The notes under the pieces: model-generated
What the model saw: only the letters and a program-made list of their open reading frames with translations
Database searches by the model: none
What the model was told of the DNA's origin: nothing
Source of the DNA: Acidobacteriota bacterium
GTDB taxonomy: Bacteria; Acidobacteriota; Vicinamibacteria; Vicinamibacterales; UBA8438
NCBI GenBank assembly: GCA_003533545.1
Contig: DQEK01000450.1
Span: 1 to 12,068 of the forward strand
Direction of reading: 5' to 3'
Length of the DNA stretch: 12,068 nucleotides
Shown here: one piece after another, positions 1 to 7,265 of the stretch
How positions within the stretch are numbered: position 1 is the stretch's first letter
Layout: each line of letters starts with the position of its first letter
Program-made: the position numbers and the translations under genes

Positions 1-402
1 GAAGAAGCGTGGCGCGCTCGGCTTGAGCTGGTCGAAGCGTCCATCCGTGCCTTCGCGCAGGATCCGGGCGAACAGAAAGCTCCCCAGCCGAGCGGTCCAC
101 ACGACGACGAGTCCGGCCAGGAGAAGCGCTCGTGGACTTGGGGCCTCAGTTGCGCGGAGTGCCACAGCAATCAGGGCAATATACGTGAAGCTTCCGGTCA
201 GGTCGTAGTAACGCTCCGTCTGTAACAGATAGGCCGGGACGAACACGATCCAGTTAATCGCGAATGCGAGGACGGCGCACAAGGCGAAAACCGGGACGCC
301 CGCTACCAAACGTCCGTGCTGACTGCCCGCCCAGGCGGTCGCGACGCCGACCACGACACTCAACAGGCTGACAACGACACTTCTGCGCGTTTCTTGGTTC
401 AT
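1..402 (-). CDS. DUF1295 / steroid 5-alpha-reductase-like membrane protein, N-terminal part (runs off the left edge)
   Basis: The reading frame is open for 134 codons from an ATG at 402-400 to base 1, so the C-terminal half lies outside the window. It is strongly hydrophobic, with likely membrane segments near residues 8-26, 36-58, 72-85 and 92-112. The stretch ERYYDLTGSFTY (63-74) and the later TARLGSFLFARI followed by DGRFD are typical of the DUF1295 (COG3752) family, which is related to the steroid 5-alpha-reductase / isoprenylcysteine methyltransferase fold. The reaction and substrate are not known for most members, so I give no function beyond an integral membrane, probably lipid-related, enzyme. 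It is transcribed away from the sigma factor gene across the shared 403-839 region. The family call is fairly secure; the function is not. Confidence 0.8.
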   Translation of the reverse strand, partial: MNQETRRSVVVSLLSVVVGVATAWAGSQHGRLVAGVPVFALCAVLAFAINWIVFVPAYLLQTERYYDLTGSFTYIALIAVALRATEAPSPRALLLAGLVVVWTARLGSFLFARILREGTDGRFDQLKPSAPRFF

Positions 403-839
403 GAGGGAACTTTCACGCCAAGAATCATTGGTGAGCCGGGCACGGGCCGAAGTCGCAATCTGCGGTAGTCCAATCCCGTACGGTCTTGCTGGGTCTTTCG
501 ATGATCCCCACGGAACCTACGAAGAACGCTACAAAATACTAGCCCACGCGGGTGTTCCGAACGAGACCTCCTCTTCCGACGGACATTCGCCCTACGGTAG
601 TGACGTTGGGCAAGGAGGTCAGAGGGAATATTGTGTTTCTTGTCGAGGTCACATAAAGAGAGCGAGTTGCGACGGCGGCTTGCAGAGGTCCCGACATAGA
701 AGTCGGTGTGGCAAGAAACGACGATAGACTGCACGCATTGGGACGAAGCATGCCGAGTTTGAGTTCCAGTCGGATGATGGCCTCGGTCGTCGGACTGTCG
801 AGCGCCGTAACCGGTCGGGCAGCACCGGAGAAGGCACGA
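403..839. other. Divergent intergenic region between the DUF1295 gene and the ECF sigma gene
   Basis: This 437-base stretch must hold the promoters for both flanking genes. I find no convincing sigma-70 pair. A weak candidate is TTGGGC, 17 bases, TATTGT near 607-635. GGAACTT at 405-411 resembles the -35 of RpoE-type ECF promoters, but no good -10 follows at the right spacing. A near-perfect Shine-Dalgarno match lies at 612-619. CCGAC (691-695) and GTCGG (702-706) could form a small hairpin, and TTTCTTG (636-642) is an inverted copy of CAAGAAA (712-718). Longer reading frames across the region on either strand look like non-coding translations. Confidence 0.5.
612..699 (+). other. Consensus ribosome-binding site with possible 22-codon leader ORF
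   Basis: AAGGAGGT at 612-619 is an 8-base match to the anti-Shine-Dalgarno sequence, yet no recognised gene starts behind it. TTG at 631 opens a 22-codon frame ending with TAG at 697-699, and its peptide is basic in the middle. GTG at 633 opens a 7-codon frame ending at TAA. The gap from the site to TTG is 11 bases, slightly long. This may be a leader peptide ahead of the sigma gene or a chance purine run; I recognise no homologous peptide. Confidence 0.2.
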
Positions 840-1430
840 GTGGAACAACAGGTGGACCCCGATCGGGCACTGGTGAAGGCGGCCTCAGCTGGGGACCTCG
901 ATGCGTTTGAGACGTTGGTTCGGCGGTATCAGACTCGGGTCGTGAACTACGTACTCGCCATCGTTCGGGATACTGGCGAGGCCGAAGATGTGGCGCAGGA
1001 GACGTTCATCCGTGCGCATCGGTCGCTAGGGCGGTTCCGGAGTGAAAGTTCTTTTAAGACGTGGCTCTACACCATCGCGACCAATACCGCCCGAAGCGCC
1101 CTTGACCGGCGCGCTCGGCGTAAGCGGGTGGCGGATCAGAGCCTCGATGACGATGCTCAGGGACAGGGAGCCGAGCGGGTCCCGTCGCAGGGACCGGATG
1201 TTGAGACGGCGCTGGTGGCACGCGAGGCGATCGACAGCGCGCTCGCAACGTTGTCGGACGAATTGCGGGTGGCGGTGGTTTTGCGGGACGTTGAAGGGCT
1301 TGACTACCAGGAGATTGCTGAAGTCACGGATGTTCCGATCGGAACAGTCGAGTCCAGGATCTTTCGGGCGAGACGGAAGCTGCGGACTTTGTTACAACCA
1401 CTGAAGGAGACGATCCATGCACTGCGATGA
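840..1430 (+). CDS. ECF-family RNA polymerase sigma factor (RpoE-like)
   Basis: This alternative sigma factor would direct RNA polymerase to a stress regulon. From GTG at 840 it has 196 residues, close to the usual size of RpoE-like ECF sigmas. Region 2 spans about residues 20-92: it begins DAFETLVRRY, and has EDVAQETFIRAH (49-60) and then FKTWLYTIATN (72-82). Region 4 spans about 138-190, with LSDELRVAVVLRDVEGL, YQEIAEV and the helix-turn-helix IGTVESRIFRARRKL. I chose GTG840 because GGAGAAGG at 827-834 sits at ideal spacing and the domain starts about 20 residues in. An in-frame start at 708 would add 44 residues with no similarity I can see. The stop overlaps the anti-sigma start, implying translational coupling. 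The ECF call is firm, but the sensed signal cannot be read from the sequence. Confidence 0.93.
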   Translation: MEQQVDPDRALVKAASAGDLDAFETLVRRYQTRVVNYVLAIVRDTGEAEDVAQETFIRAHRSLGRFRSESSFKTWLYTIATNTARSALDRRARRKRVADQSLDDDAQGQGAERVPSQGPDVETALVAREAIDSALATLSDELRVAVVLRDVEGLDYQEIAEVTDVPIGTVESRIFRARRKLRTLLQPLKETIHALR

Positions 1431-1902
1431 TGCGGGGCCGTTGGTGCACCGTCGTTTGGAAGGGCGGCTCGGGGCCGAAGACCGCACGCGCTTACTGCAG
1501 CATTTGGAGCACTGTGCTGGGTGCCGCGAAGAACTGGAGACCCAGGAAGCGGTGGCGGTAATGCTGGCCATGCGTCCGACGGCCGAGGTCCCGCTGGGTT
1601 TTGCCGATCGCGTTATGGCTAATTTCAAACCGGCGCCAGGGTGGCTGGATACCGTCAATTGGCGAGTTTGGACGTATCGTCTTACGCCAGTCGCGGCGAC
1701 GCTGGTGTTACTGGCCGCACTCGGGTTGGCGTCCACGGAAGCGGCTGAACCCCTGGAGTTCTCTGATCTCGTGGCCGACTGGGTGGTGGAAGAGGACAGC
1801 GATGCGTTGCCGGCGAGCAGTGTGTTTTGGGAGGACGAGGTGTCCGAAGACGCTCTGCTGGAAGCGGTGTTGACGGTAAATTACGGTGAGCCGTTTCGGT
1901 AG
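1417..1902 (+). CDS. Membrane anti-sigma factor with zf-HC2 zinc site
   Basis: The 161-residue product most likely binds and silences the sigma factor encoded just upstream. The first 40 residues carry a full zinc anti-sigma signature: Cys3, then His29-x3-Cys33-x2-Cys36 (HLEHCAGC). A single hydrophobic stretch at about 89-106 predicts one membrane span, leaving an acidic C-terminal domain of about 55 residues outside the cytoplasm, rich in Glu and Asp (for example WVVEEDSDALP). ATG1417 is preceded by AAGGAG at 1404-1409 and lies inside the sigma gene, overlapping it by 14 bases. Release could follow redox loss of zinc, as in RsrA, or proteolysis of the outer domain, as in RseA; the sequence does not decide. 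The role is well supported by motif and neighbour. Confidence 0.9.
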   Translation: MHCDDAGPLVHRRLEGRLGAEDRTRLLQHLEHCAGCREELETQEAVAVMLAMRPTAEVPLGFADRVMANFKPAPGWLDTVNWRVWTYRLTPVAATLVLLAALGLASTEAAEPLEFSDLVADWVVEEDSDALPASSVFWEDEVSEDALLEAVLTVNYGEPFR

Positions 1903-1939
1903 AACGGACGGGACGATTGATACGAACGGGAGAATCACG

Positions 1940-2401
1940 ATGAATAGCACGAGCATGCGCCTCTGGGCGGGACTCTTCGTGCTGGTGGTCTTTGTTGCCG
2001 GGGTGGCCGGCGGAGTTGCGTTGCGGCCCTGGGTCGAATCCGATCCACAACCCGAGTTTGGTCGGCGCGGACTGCGCCGTGGTGGCCCCCCGGGACCGGT
2101 GGCTGGACGTCTCTTCGATCGAATTTCGGCTGACATCGGTCTGACGGCTGACCAGAATCAACAGTTGCGCGCGGTGTTCGAAACCCGGGGGCAACGGATG
2201 CGCGAGATCGACCAAGAGGTGCGGGACCTCTTCGAGACTGAACAAGCGCAGATGAACGCTGAGATCGCGGAGATCTTGACCCCCGAGCAAATGGAGCTCT
2301 TTGAACGCGAAATTGTCCTGATGCGCGGGAGACCTCGTTCTCCTCTACGGCGAGGTGGTCCGCGCAGTCGAGAATTTCGGCGTGGTCCGCGGAGGGACTG
2401 A
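1940..2401 (+). CDS. Spy/CpxP-like periplasmic protein with two LTxxQ motifs
   Basis: The 153-residue product begins with a short charged end and a hydrophobic segment (about residues 8-28), a signal peptide or membrane anchor. LTADQ at 68-72 and LTPEQ at 113-117 are the paired LTxxQ motifs of the Spy/CpxP/ZraP group, and the region between them (about 64-128) is predicted all-helical and charged. Known members are periplasmic chaperones or metal- or stress-sensing partners. Flexible Arg/Gly/Pro-rich segments lie before the core (40-57) and at the C-terminus (129-153), which is longer and more basic than in E. coli Spy. ATG1940 follows GGGAGA at 1928-1933; an upstream in-frame ATG at 1886 overlaps the anti-sigma gene and has no better site. 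Lying 37 bases behind the anti-sigma gene, it is likely co-transcribed and may feed back on the sigma pair. Confidence 0.82.
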   Translation: MNSTSMRLWAGLFVLVVFVAGVAGGVALRPWVESDPQPEFGRRGLRRGGPPGPVAGRLFDRISADIGLTADQNQQLRAVFETRGQRMREIDQEVRDLFETEQAQMNAEIAEILTPEQMELFEREIVLMRGRPRSPLRRGGPRSREFRRGPRRD

Positions 2402-2479
2402 GACCGGCCGAATCTCTGACCATCGCCAGTCCCCATCACGGCACCCGTCGATGATGTGCTGGCTTGGTGGCTGCCGATA

Positions 2480-2515
2480 CTAGCCTTTTCTGTACCTACG
2501 AATAAGATATAGGTT
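2480..2515 (+). promoter_or_regulatory. AT-rich patch, candidate promoter of the PQQ dehydrogenase gene
   Basis: The 195 bases between the Spy-like gene and the PQQ gene contain one AT-rich patch. TTTTCT (2486-2491), a 16-base gap and TATAGG (2508-2513) form a weak sigma-70-like pair, with 3/6 and 4/6 matches. The same patch carries an ACCTA/TAGGT inverted repeat (2494-2498 and 2510-2514). The leader to GTG2597 would be about 75 bases. Confidence 0.22.
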
Positions 2516-2596
2516 CGTTTCTGTGAGTCTGGGCGCCTGTGGTGGGCCGGCCGCGTCGCGGCGGGTCGTTTGGCCTGGACGGCGAGGAGAGCCTAC

Positions 2597-4612
2597 GTGA
2601 AGATTTTGGATTACACCGGTTGCACGGTATCCGTCGGTTTGGCCACGCTGATGTCAGCGTTGACGCTGACTCCGTCGCTGGCCACGGCACAGGACGGTGG
2701 CTGGACCCATTGGGGCGGCGACGCGTCCAGCACGCGCTACGCACCGTTCGATCAGATCGACGCCAGCAATTTTGAGAACCTCGAGGTGGCCTGGGTTTGG
2801 CGTGGCGACAACTTCGGACCCAGCGTCGACAACATCATTCGCTCGACTCCCATTTACGCCGACGGCAAGCTGTTCTCGGTGGCGGGTTCCCGCCGCACCG
2901 TCGTAGCTATCGAACCGACAACCGGTGAAACGCTTTGGACGTTCCGTGAGCCCGAGACGAAACGCTGGGCGGATTCCATGCGGAAGAATTACGGCAAGAG
3001 CGTTGCTTACGAGGAGGTCAACGGCGAGGGTCGGATCTACATCGTGACCCCAGCATTTTTCCTGCATGGTCTAGACGCCGACACCGGGATTCCGATCGCC
3101 GATTTTGGCGACAACGGGACCATCGACCTCCTTGCGAACTTTGGCTACGACTATCACCCGACCGACGGCCTTCCAGCTGAAGTGGGATACATCACGAACT
3201 CGTCGCCTCCCATGGTCACCAACGGGGTGGTCGTCGTCGGCAACAGCCATGAGCAGGGCTACCGTCAGACGCGTCACGAGAACGTGCCAGGTCACATTCT
3301 TGGTTACGATGCTGTGAGCGGGGACTTCCTGTGGAAGTTCAACGTCATTCCGCAGTCGGAGAGCGAATTTGGGTTCGACACGTGGGAGAACGACGCGTGG
3401 TCCTACACTGGTAATGTCTCGGCGTGGGCGCCGATGTCGGCCGACGAAGAACTGGGTCTGGTCTATGTCGCGACCGACCCTCCAACTAACGATTTTTGGG
3501 GCGGGTTTCATCCAGGCGACAATCTTTTCGCGACCACAATCCTTGCACTCGATTCCCGGACCGGTGAACGGAGATGGCATTTCCAGACCGTTCATCATGA
3601 CATCTGGAACTACGACAACCCCACCGCGCCGAATCTCGTCGACATCAGCGTGAACGGGCAGCAGATACCGGCGCTTGTACAGACGACGAAGCAGTCCTTT
3701 GCATATGTCCTGAATCGGGAGACTGGGGAGCCGGTTTGGCCGATCGAAGAGCGCCCGGTGCCGCAAGGACATGTGCCGGGCGAGTGGTACTCACCGACTC
3801 AGCCGCACCCGACCAAGCCGGCTGCCTACGAGATGCAGAACGTCAGCGTCGACGAGCTCATAGACTTCACTCCTGAACTACGCGCCGAGGCGACGGAAAT
3901 CCTCGAACGGTACGAGTATGGTCCACTTTTCACGCCACCGCTGCACAGAGGCAACGATCTTGACAAACGCGCGGCCATCCACTGCCCGGGGTCGAACGGC
4001 GGCACGAATATTATGGGTGGTGCTTCGGTTGATCCTGAGACCGCTATTCTCTATGTGGCCTCGACCAAGGCCTGTTCCGCGCCGATGCTGACCCCCGGTC
4101 TCGCGGCCGACGCCGAAGACCCGAACCCCATCGGACGAACGGTTTCCGAGTGGGTGGCCGGTCCCGGAGGGGTCCGTGGCCCGCAGGGGCTGCCGCTTTT
4201 TAAGCCGCCTTACGCGCGTATCACGGCGATTGATCTCAATTCTGGTGAAACGCTCTGGTGGATTCCCAACGGCGACACTCCTGATCGGTTTAAGAATCAT
4301 CCGGCGCTCGAAGGAGTAGACATTGGGAATACCGGCGCGCCGACGCACCCGACTCATGTGAGCACCAAGTCCCTCCTGATTTACGGTGAAGGGCGTGGTG
4401 GGGGCTCGGTGCTGCATGCGCACGACAAGACCACGGGCGCACGAATCGGGACTGTGAACATTCCGGCTCCGACCAACACCGCCGTGATGACTTTTATGCA
4501 TGAGGGTGTGCAATACATCGTTGCACCCATCGGCGGCCGTGCGGGTGGTCGAGGTGGTGGCTCCGGAGGCCAACACCCTGGCGCGTTCGCGGCACTTCGG
4601 TTGCCTGACTAG
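2597..4612 (+). CDS. Secreted PQQ-dependent dehydrogenase (quinoprotein beta-propeller), no haem domain
   Basis: The 671-residue product should be a periplasmic quinoprotein that oxidises an alcohol or sugar. GTG2597 is preferred over the in-frame TTG2570 because GAGGAGA (2584-2590) sits 6 bases before it. Residues 1-31 are a signal peptide, with likely cleavage after ATA. The mature part opens with WTHWGGDASSTRYAPF, the standard first blade of PQQ dehydrogenases, and has several blade repeats such as TGETLWTF and SGETLWWIPNGD. VHHDIWNYD (332-340) is the block conserved around the PQQ pocket in the membrane glucose-dehydrogenase/quinate-dehydrogenase branch. There is no CxxCH, so no cytochrome c domain, and no vicinal Cys pair (Cys463 and Cys493 are apart). 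A Gly-rich linker (646-662) precedes the closing strand FAALRLPD. Substrate and electron acceptor are unknown, and no PQQ synthesis gene is in view. Confidence 0.9.
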   Translation: MKILDYTGCTVSVGLATLMSALTLTPSLATAQDGGWTHWGGDASSTRYAPFDQIDASNFENLEVAWVWRGDNFGPSVDNIIRSTPIYADGKLFSVAGSRRTVVAIEPTTGETLWTFREPETKRWADSMRKNYGKSVAYEEVNGEGRIYIVTPAFFLHGLDADTGIPIADFGDNGTIDLLANFGYDYHPTDGLPAEVGYITNSSPPMVTNGVVVVGNSHEQGYRQTRHENVPGHILGYDAVSGDFLWKFNVIPQSESEFGFDTWENDAWSYTGNVSAWAPMSADEELGLVYVATDPPTNDFWGGFHPGDNLFATTILALDSRTGERRWHFQTVHHDIWNYDNPTAPNLVDISVNGQQIPALVQTTKQSFAYVLNRETGEPVWPIEERPVPQGHVPGEWYSPTQPHPTKPAAYEMQNVSVDELIDFTPELRAEATEILERYEYGPLFTPPLHRGNDLDKRAAIHCPGSNGGTNIMGGASVDPETAILYVASTKACSAPMLTPGLAADAEDPNPIGRTVSEWVAGPGGVRGPQGLPLFKPPYARITAIDLNSGETLWWIPNGDTPDRFKNHPALEGVDIGNTGAPTHPTHVSTKSLLIYGEGRGGGSVLHAHDKTTGARIGTVNIPAPTNTAVMTFMHEGVQYIVAPIGGRAGGRGGGSGGQHPGAFAALRLPD

Positions 4613-4710
4613 GCAGGCAGACCACAGGGGCACTTGGAGGCGGGGTTTGGATTTGTCCAGAGGACTGCTTTCGTGTGTCTGCGGTTCGGCTGGGATTAAG
4701 ATCGTGAGAT

Positions 4711-4728
4711 AAGCCCCTCGACGGGCTT
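4711..4728 (+). terminator. Possible hairpin terminator after the PQQ dehydrogenase gene (no U-tract)
   Basis: AAGCCC (4711-4716), the loop CTCGAC and GGGCTT (4723-4728) form a 6-bp stem about 100 bases after the stop. No run of T follows, so intrinsic termination is doubtful. A smaller stem, TGCCT/AGGCA (4602-4615), overlaps the stop codon itself. Confidence 0.2.
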
Positions 4729-4826
4729 CACGGTCACAGGCTATCGATTCGAACGACATCATGATCTGGTTCGGTGTCCGAGCCGAGATGGACTGGGTCT
4801 CGGGTTCGTTTTGCGAGGGTTGAAAG

Positions 4827-5807
4827 ATGGCGGTTCAGAGAACCGGCACGGTTGTCGGCGAGGCCCTGGTGGCACCGGGGCTTATGCGGTTTCGCTTGAT
4901 GCCGGAAAACGGCAATCCGTTTGCGGGTTACGAGGCGGGTCAGCACATCGCGCTGCACCGTGAAGACTGCAAGCTAACGAGGAAACTGGGCACCGGACAG
5001 GACGGCAAGCCGGTCTATGAGCCTGAATGCGACCCGTGGGGCCGACAGACGGTCGGTCCGATTACGTGTTCCTACTCGATCGCTTCGTCCCCTGCGGACA
5101 CCGCTGAGCACGGATGGCTCGAGTTCCTCGTGGGGTGCGAGCATGGCGTGTACGGCTTGCCGGGGCGGCTGAACGAAGCGTTGTTTGGGATGGTCGAAGA
5201 ATCCAGCTGCGAAGTGCGTTACCACGACAGTATCTCCGGCGCGTTCACGCTCGCCGAGAGAACTGATTCGGCGACGAGTGTCCTACTGGTTGGCACCGGG
5301 ACGGGCGTAGCGCCGTTTGTATCGATGATTAGGCAGTTGCATGCCGCTGCAGACGGCAGTGACGAGCGACGCTACACCTTAATCCATGCGAGCCGAACCC
5401 AGCCCGAGCTGGCCTATGACGGCGACCTGTTCGAGATTGAAGGGGCTGGGCGGTTTGATTTTACGTATGTACCGACAGTGAGTCGTCCGTCGCAGAGCAA
5501 GGATCTTGATCCGCGAATTGGGCAGGGGCGGGCTAGCAATCTGGTTCGGCACATTTACGGACTACCCACGGGAGAAGAGGAGAAGCTGACTAGAGCGTCC
5601 AACGATGTAGCCCGGGTGGCTGCTAGCTTGGCGGTGGAACGATTGGTGTCTCCGATTCTCCCTCGTCATCTGAGCGCGGCCGCGCTGCGGGAGCGCGTTG
5701 ACCCGTCCGCAACGGTGCTGCTAGCCTGCGGCAACCCAGCATCGGTAGCCGACATCAAGTCCACCGCCGCTCGTCGCGAGATCCGGTTCGAGCAGGAAGA
5801 GTATTAG
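4827..5807 (+). CDS. Ferredoxin-NADP reductase-like FAD/NAD(P)-binding oxidoreductase
   Basis: This 326-residue cytosolic flavoprotein belongs to the FNR superfamily, which moves electrons between NAD(P)H and a small carrier or other acceptor. The FAD barrel is about residues 1-145, with SYSIASSP (82-89) as the flavin motif. The nucleotide domain follows: VLLVGTGTGVAPF (152-164), then LIHASRTQPELAYDGDL, and ACGNP (300-304) near the end, closing on Tyr326, an aromatic as often found stacking on FAD. ATG4827 follows GAGG at 4815-4818. Two things are odd. The usual Arg of the RxYS motif is Cys81. An extra, mostly helical stretch of about 45 residues (roughly 245-290) separates GQGRASNLVRHIYG from the CGNP block. 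It lies 214 bases behind the PQQ gene on the same strand, but different compartments argue against a shared reaction. The physiological partner is unknown. Confidence 0.82.
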   Translation: MAVQRTGTVVGEALVAPGLMRFRLMPENGNPFAGYEAGQHIALHREDCKLTRKLGTGQDGKPVYEPECDPWGRQTVGPITCSYSIASSPADTAEHGWLEFLVGCEHGVYGLPGRLNEALFGMVEESSCEVRYHDSISGAFTLAERTDSATSVLLVGTGTGVAPFVSMIRQLHAAADGSDERRYTLIHASRTQPELAYDGDLFEIEGAGRFDFTYVPTVSRPSQSKDLDPRIGQGRASNLVRHIYGLPTGEEEKLTRASNDVARVAASLAVERLVSPILPRHLSAAALRERVDPSATVLLACGNPASVADIKSTAARREIRFEQEEY

Positions 5808-5836
5808 TGGGCAGCCGCCCAAGAGCTATCCGCCCA
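5808..5836. repeat. Small hairpin and repeated heptamer in the convergent gap
   Basis: TGGGC (5808-5812), the loop AGCC and GCCCA (5817-5821) form a 5-bp stem just after the reductase stop. The heptamer CCGCCCA occurs at 5815-5821 and again at 5830-5836. This 71-base gap is shared by two converging genes, so the stem could help end transcription, but it is short and lacks a T-run. Confidence 0.25.
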
Positions 5837-5878
5837 TAGTGATGCGGCGGCCGTGACACCCGTCATTCAGTCTCAGGA

Positions 5879-7153
5879 CTAGTCCACAATCGCTTGGTAG
5901 ATCAGAGCACGTAGGCGCCCCTGGTCATCTAAACCACCGGCGGGAATCAGTTGAGTCAGGTACACGACGACCAACTCTTCCGTAGGGTCGACCCAGTATG
6001 TCGAATGGTAGGCGCCTCCCCAACCGTACTCGCCTTTCGATCCGGGCAGCCCTCGAGCGCCGACGTTCTCGACGATCGAGAATCCGAGCCCGAAACCCTG
6101 TCCGGCCCGGAATGCTTGATCGGTCAGATGGTTGGTCGTCATCAGTTCGACGGTCTTTCGGCTTAGCAGTCGTGTGTCCTCGAGCTCGCCACCGTTCAGC
6201 GTCATTTGGAGAAATCTGGCGTAGTCCGTTGCGGTCGAGAGCAATCCGGCCCCCCCTGAAAAGCTGGTCCGTGGGCCGCTGACGTAGGCCCCTTGACCAA
6301 CCATGTGGCCAGGGTCGGGCGCACGCTCAAGGCCACCGCCTGCCGCAGAGTAGACGGTGGCCAGGCGGTTTGCCTTCTCTAAGGGCAGGTAAAAATGGGT
6401 GTCCTCCATCCCGAGGGGATCGAGAATCCGAGCCTGGAGAAACTCGTCGAGCGGCTGCCCACTGACGACCTCGATCAGTGCGCCGAGGATGTCTGTGTTG
6501 TAGCCATAGACCCACTGCGTGCCGGGATGGGCGTCGAACGGCAACGATGCAAGCCGACTGATGGTGTCTCCGACTGGCTCATCACGGTCGGCGAAATACC
6601 ACCCTTGAATACCGGCGGCCTCCCAACGATCGTTGGCCGGACCGCTGCCGTAGCTCACGCCAGAGGTGTGGGTCAGTAGTTGCCGGATCGTGATCCGACC
6701 CCGGGCCGGAACGATGTCATAGCCGCCATCCTCGTGAGCCACGGCGACCTGCGTCCGGGCGAACTCCGGAAGATAGCGACCCACTGGGTCCGAGATCAAG
6801 AGTTTGCCTTCTTCCTGGAGCAGCATCACGCCGGTGCTGATGATGGCTTTAGTCTGCGACGCAATCCGGAAGATGGCATCTGTGGTCATTGGCGAGTTTG
6901 ATTCTCTATCGCGCTGGCCGAACGATTCCAGATACGCCACCCGGCCGCGTCTGGCCACGATGACCACGCCGCCAGCGAGTCGGCCGTCGTCGACGTAGGC
7001 TTGCATCACGTCCGTTAACCTGTCGAGCCGTGGTCCAGAGAGCCCTACGGCCTCTGGTCGCGCTCGGGGGAGATCTTCGGCGGAGTGCACCGGTGTGATG
7101 AGTGCGGTCAACACCAGTAAGAGGACGAGGGAATGAACACGCCTGGCTGTCAT
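5879..7153 (-). CDS. Exported serine hydrolase of the class C beta-lactamase / EstB esterase family
   Basis: The 424-residue product begins with a signal peptide (hydrophobic 8-22, likely cleavage after HSA, residue 25) and should act in the periplasm or outside. The catalytic motif SQTK at 99-102 supplies Ser99 and Lys102. LLTHTSGVSYG (159-169) is the conserved family block. WVYGYNTD (214-221) supplies Tyr216 in the Y-S/G position used by EstB-type esterases rather than the Tyr-x-Asn of true AmpC. WGGAYHSTYWVDP (378-390) replaces the KTG box. This points to an esterase or peptidase-like hydrolase more than a beta-lactamase, but the substrate cannot be read. ATG7153 is chosen because GAGAGGT lies 5 bases upstream on this strand. 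An in-frame ATG at 7180 would coincide with the expected transcript start. It is probably a separate transcription unit. Confidence 0.88.
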   Translation of the reverse strand: MTARRVHSLVLLLVLTALITPVHSAEDLPRARPEAVGLSGPRLDRLTDVMQAYVDDGRLAGGVVIVARRGRVAYLESFGQRDRESNSPMTTDAIFRIASQTKAIISTGVMLLQEEGKLLISDPVGRYLPEFARTQVAVAHEDGGYDIVPARGRITIRQLLTHTSGVSYGSGPANDRWEAAGIQGWYFADRDEPVGDTISRLASLPFDAHPGTQWVYGYNTDILGALIEVVSGQPLDEFLQARILDPLGMEDTHFYLPLEKANRLATVYSAAGGGLERAPDPGHMVGQGAYVSGPRTSFSGGAGLLSTATDYARFLQMTLNGGELEDTRLLSRKTVELMTTNHLTDQAFRAGQGFGLGFSIVENVGARGLPGSKGEYGWGGAYHSTYWVDPTEELVVVYLTQLIPAGGLDDQGRLRALIYQAIVD

Positions 7154-7186
7154 GTAATACCTCTCGGTTCGGTCGTTCATCAGCGC

Positions 7187-7192
7187 AGTATA
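7187..7192 (-). promoter_or_regulatory. Candidate -10 box of the serine hydrolase gene
   Basis: Read on the minus strand this is TATACT, a 5/6 match to the sigma-70 -10 consensus. Transcription would begin near 7180, giving a leader of about 27 bases containing the Shine-Dalgarno site for ATG7153. No good -35 is visible at 16-18 bases upstream, so an activator or another sigma factor may be needed, or the match is chance. Confidence 0.35.
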
Positions 7193-7265
7193 GCTGGATC
7201 TGACAGCCCGACTCGCGACGTTCGACTTTGGATTGTGGCGGAGCGTGTCTGAGGGGTGCTCGCGT

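Noticed and set aside
401..727. Plus-strand frame (108 codons) beginning next to the DUF1295 start
   Set aside because: No ribosome-binding site, no recognised domain, and its ATG overlaps the divergent gene's start codon; better read as promoter region.
403..839. ECF-type autoregulatory promoter starting at GGAACTT (405-411)
   Set aside because: The -35-like word is good but no matching -10 is found at the normal spacing, and it lies over 400 bases from the sigma start.
399..848. Minus-strand frame (149 codons) in the divergent region
   Set aside because: It overlaps the 5' end of the DUF1295 gene by only a few bases but shows no motif, has a Cys/Arg/His-rich composition unlike its neighbours and would cover the sigma gene start.
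1682..2290. Minus-strand frame (202 codons) across the anti-sigma and Spy-like genes
   Set aside because: Composition is Pro/Arg/Thr-rich and it crosses two supported genes.
3071..3772. Minus-strand frame (233 codons) opposite the PQQ dehydrogenase
   Set aside because: Same reason: antisense to a conserved propeller gene, no ribosome-binding site and no recognisable domain.
3878..4762. Long minus-strand frame (294 codons) opposite the PQQ dehydrogenase
   Set aside because: It lies antisense to a well-supported gene, its translation is Arg/His/Thr-rich with no family motif, and such frames are common opposite GC-rich genes.
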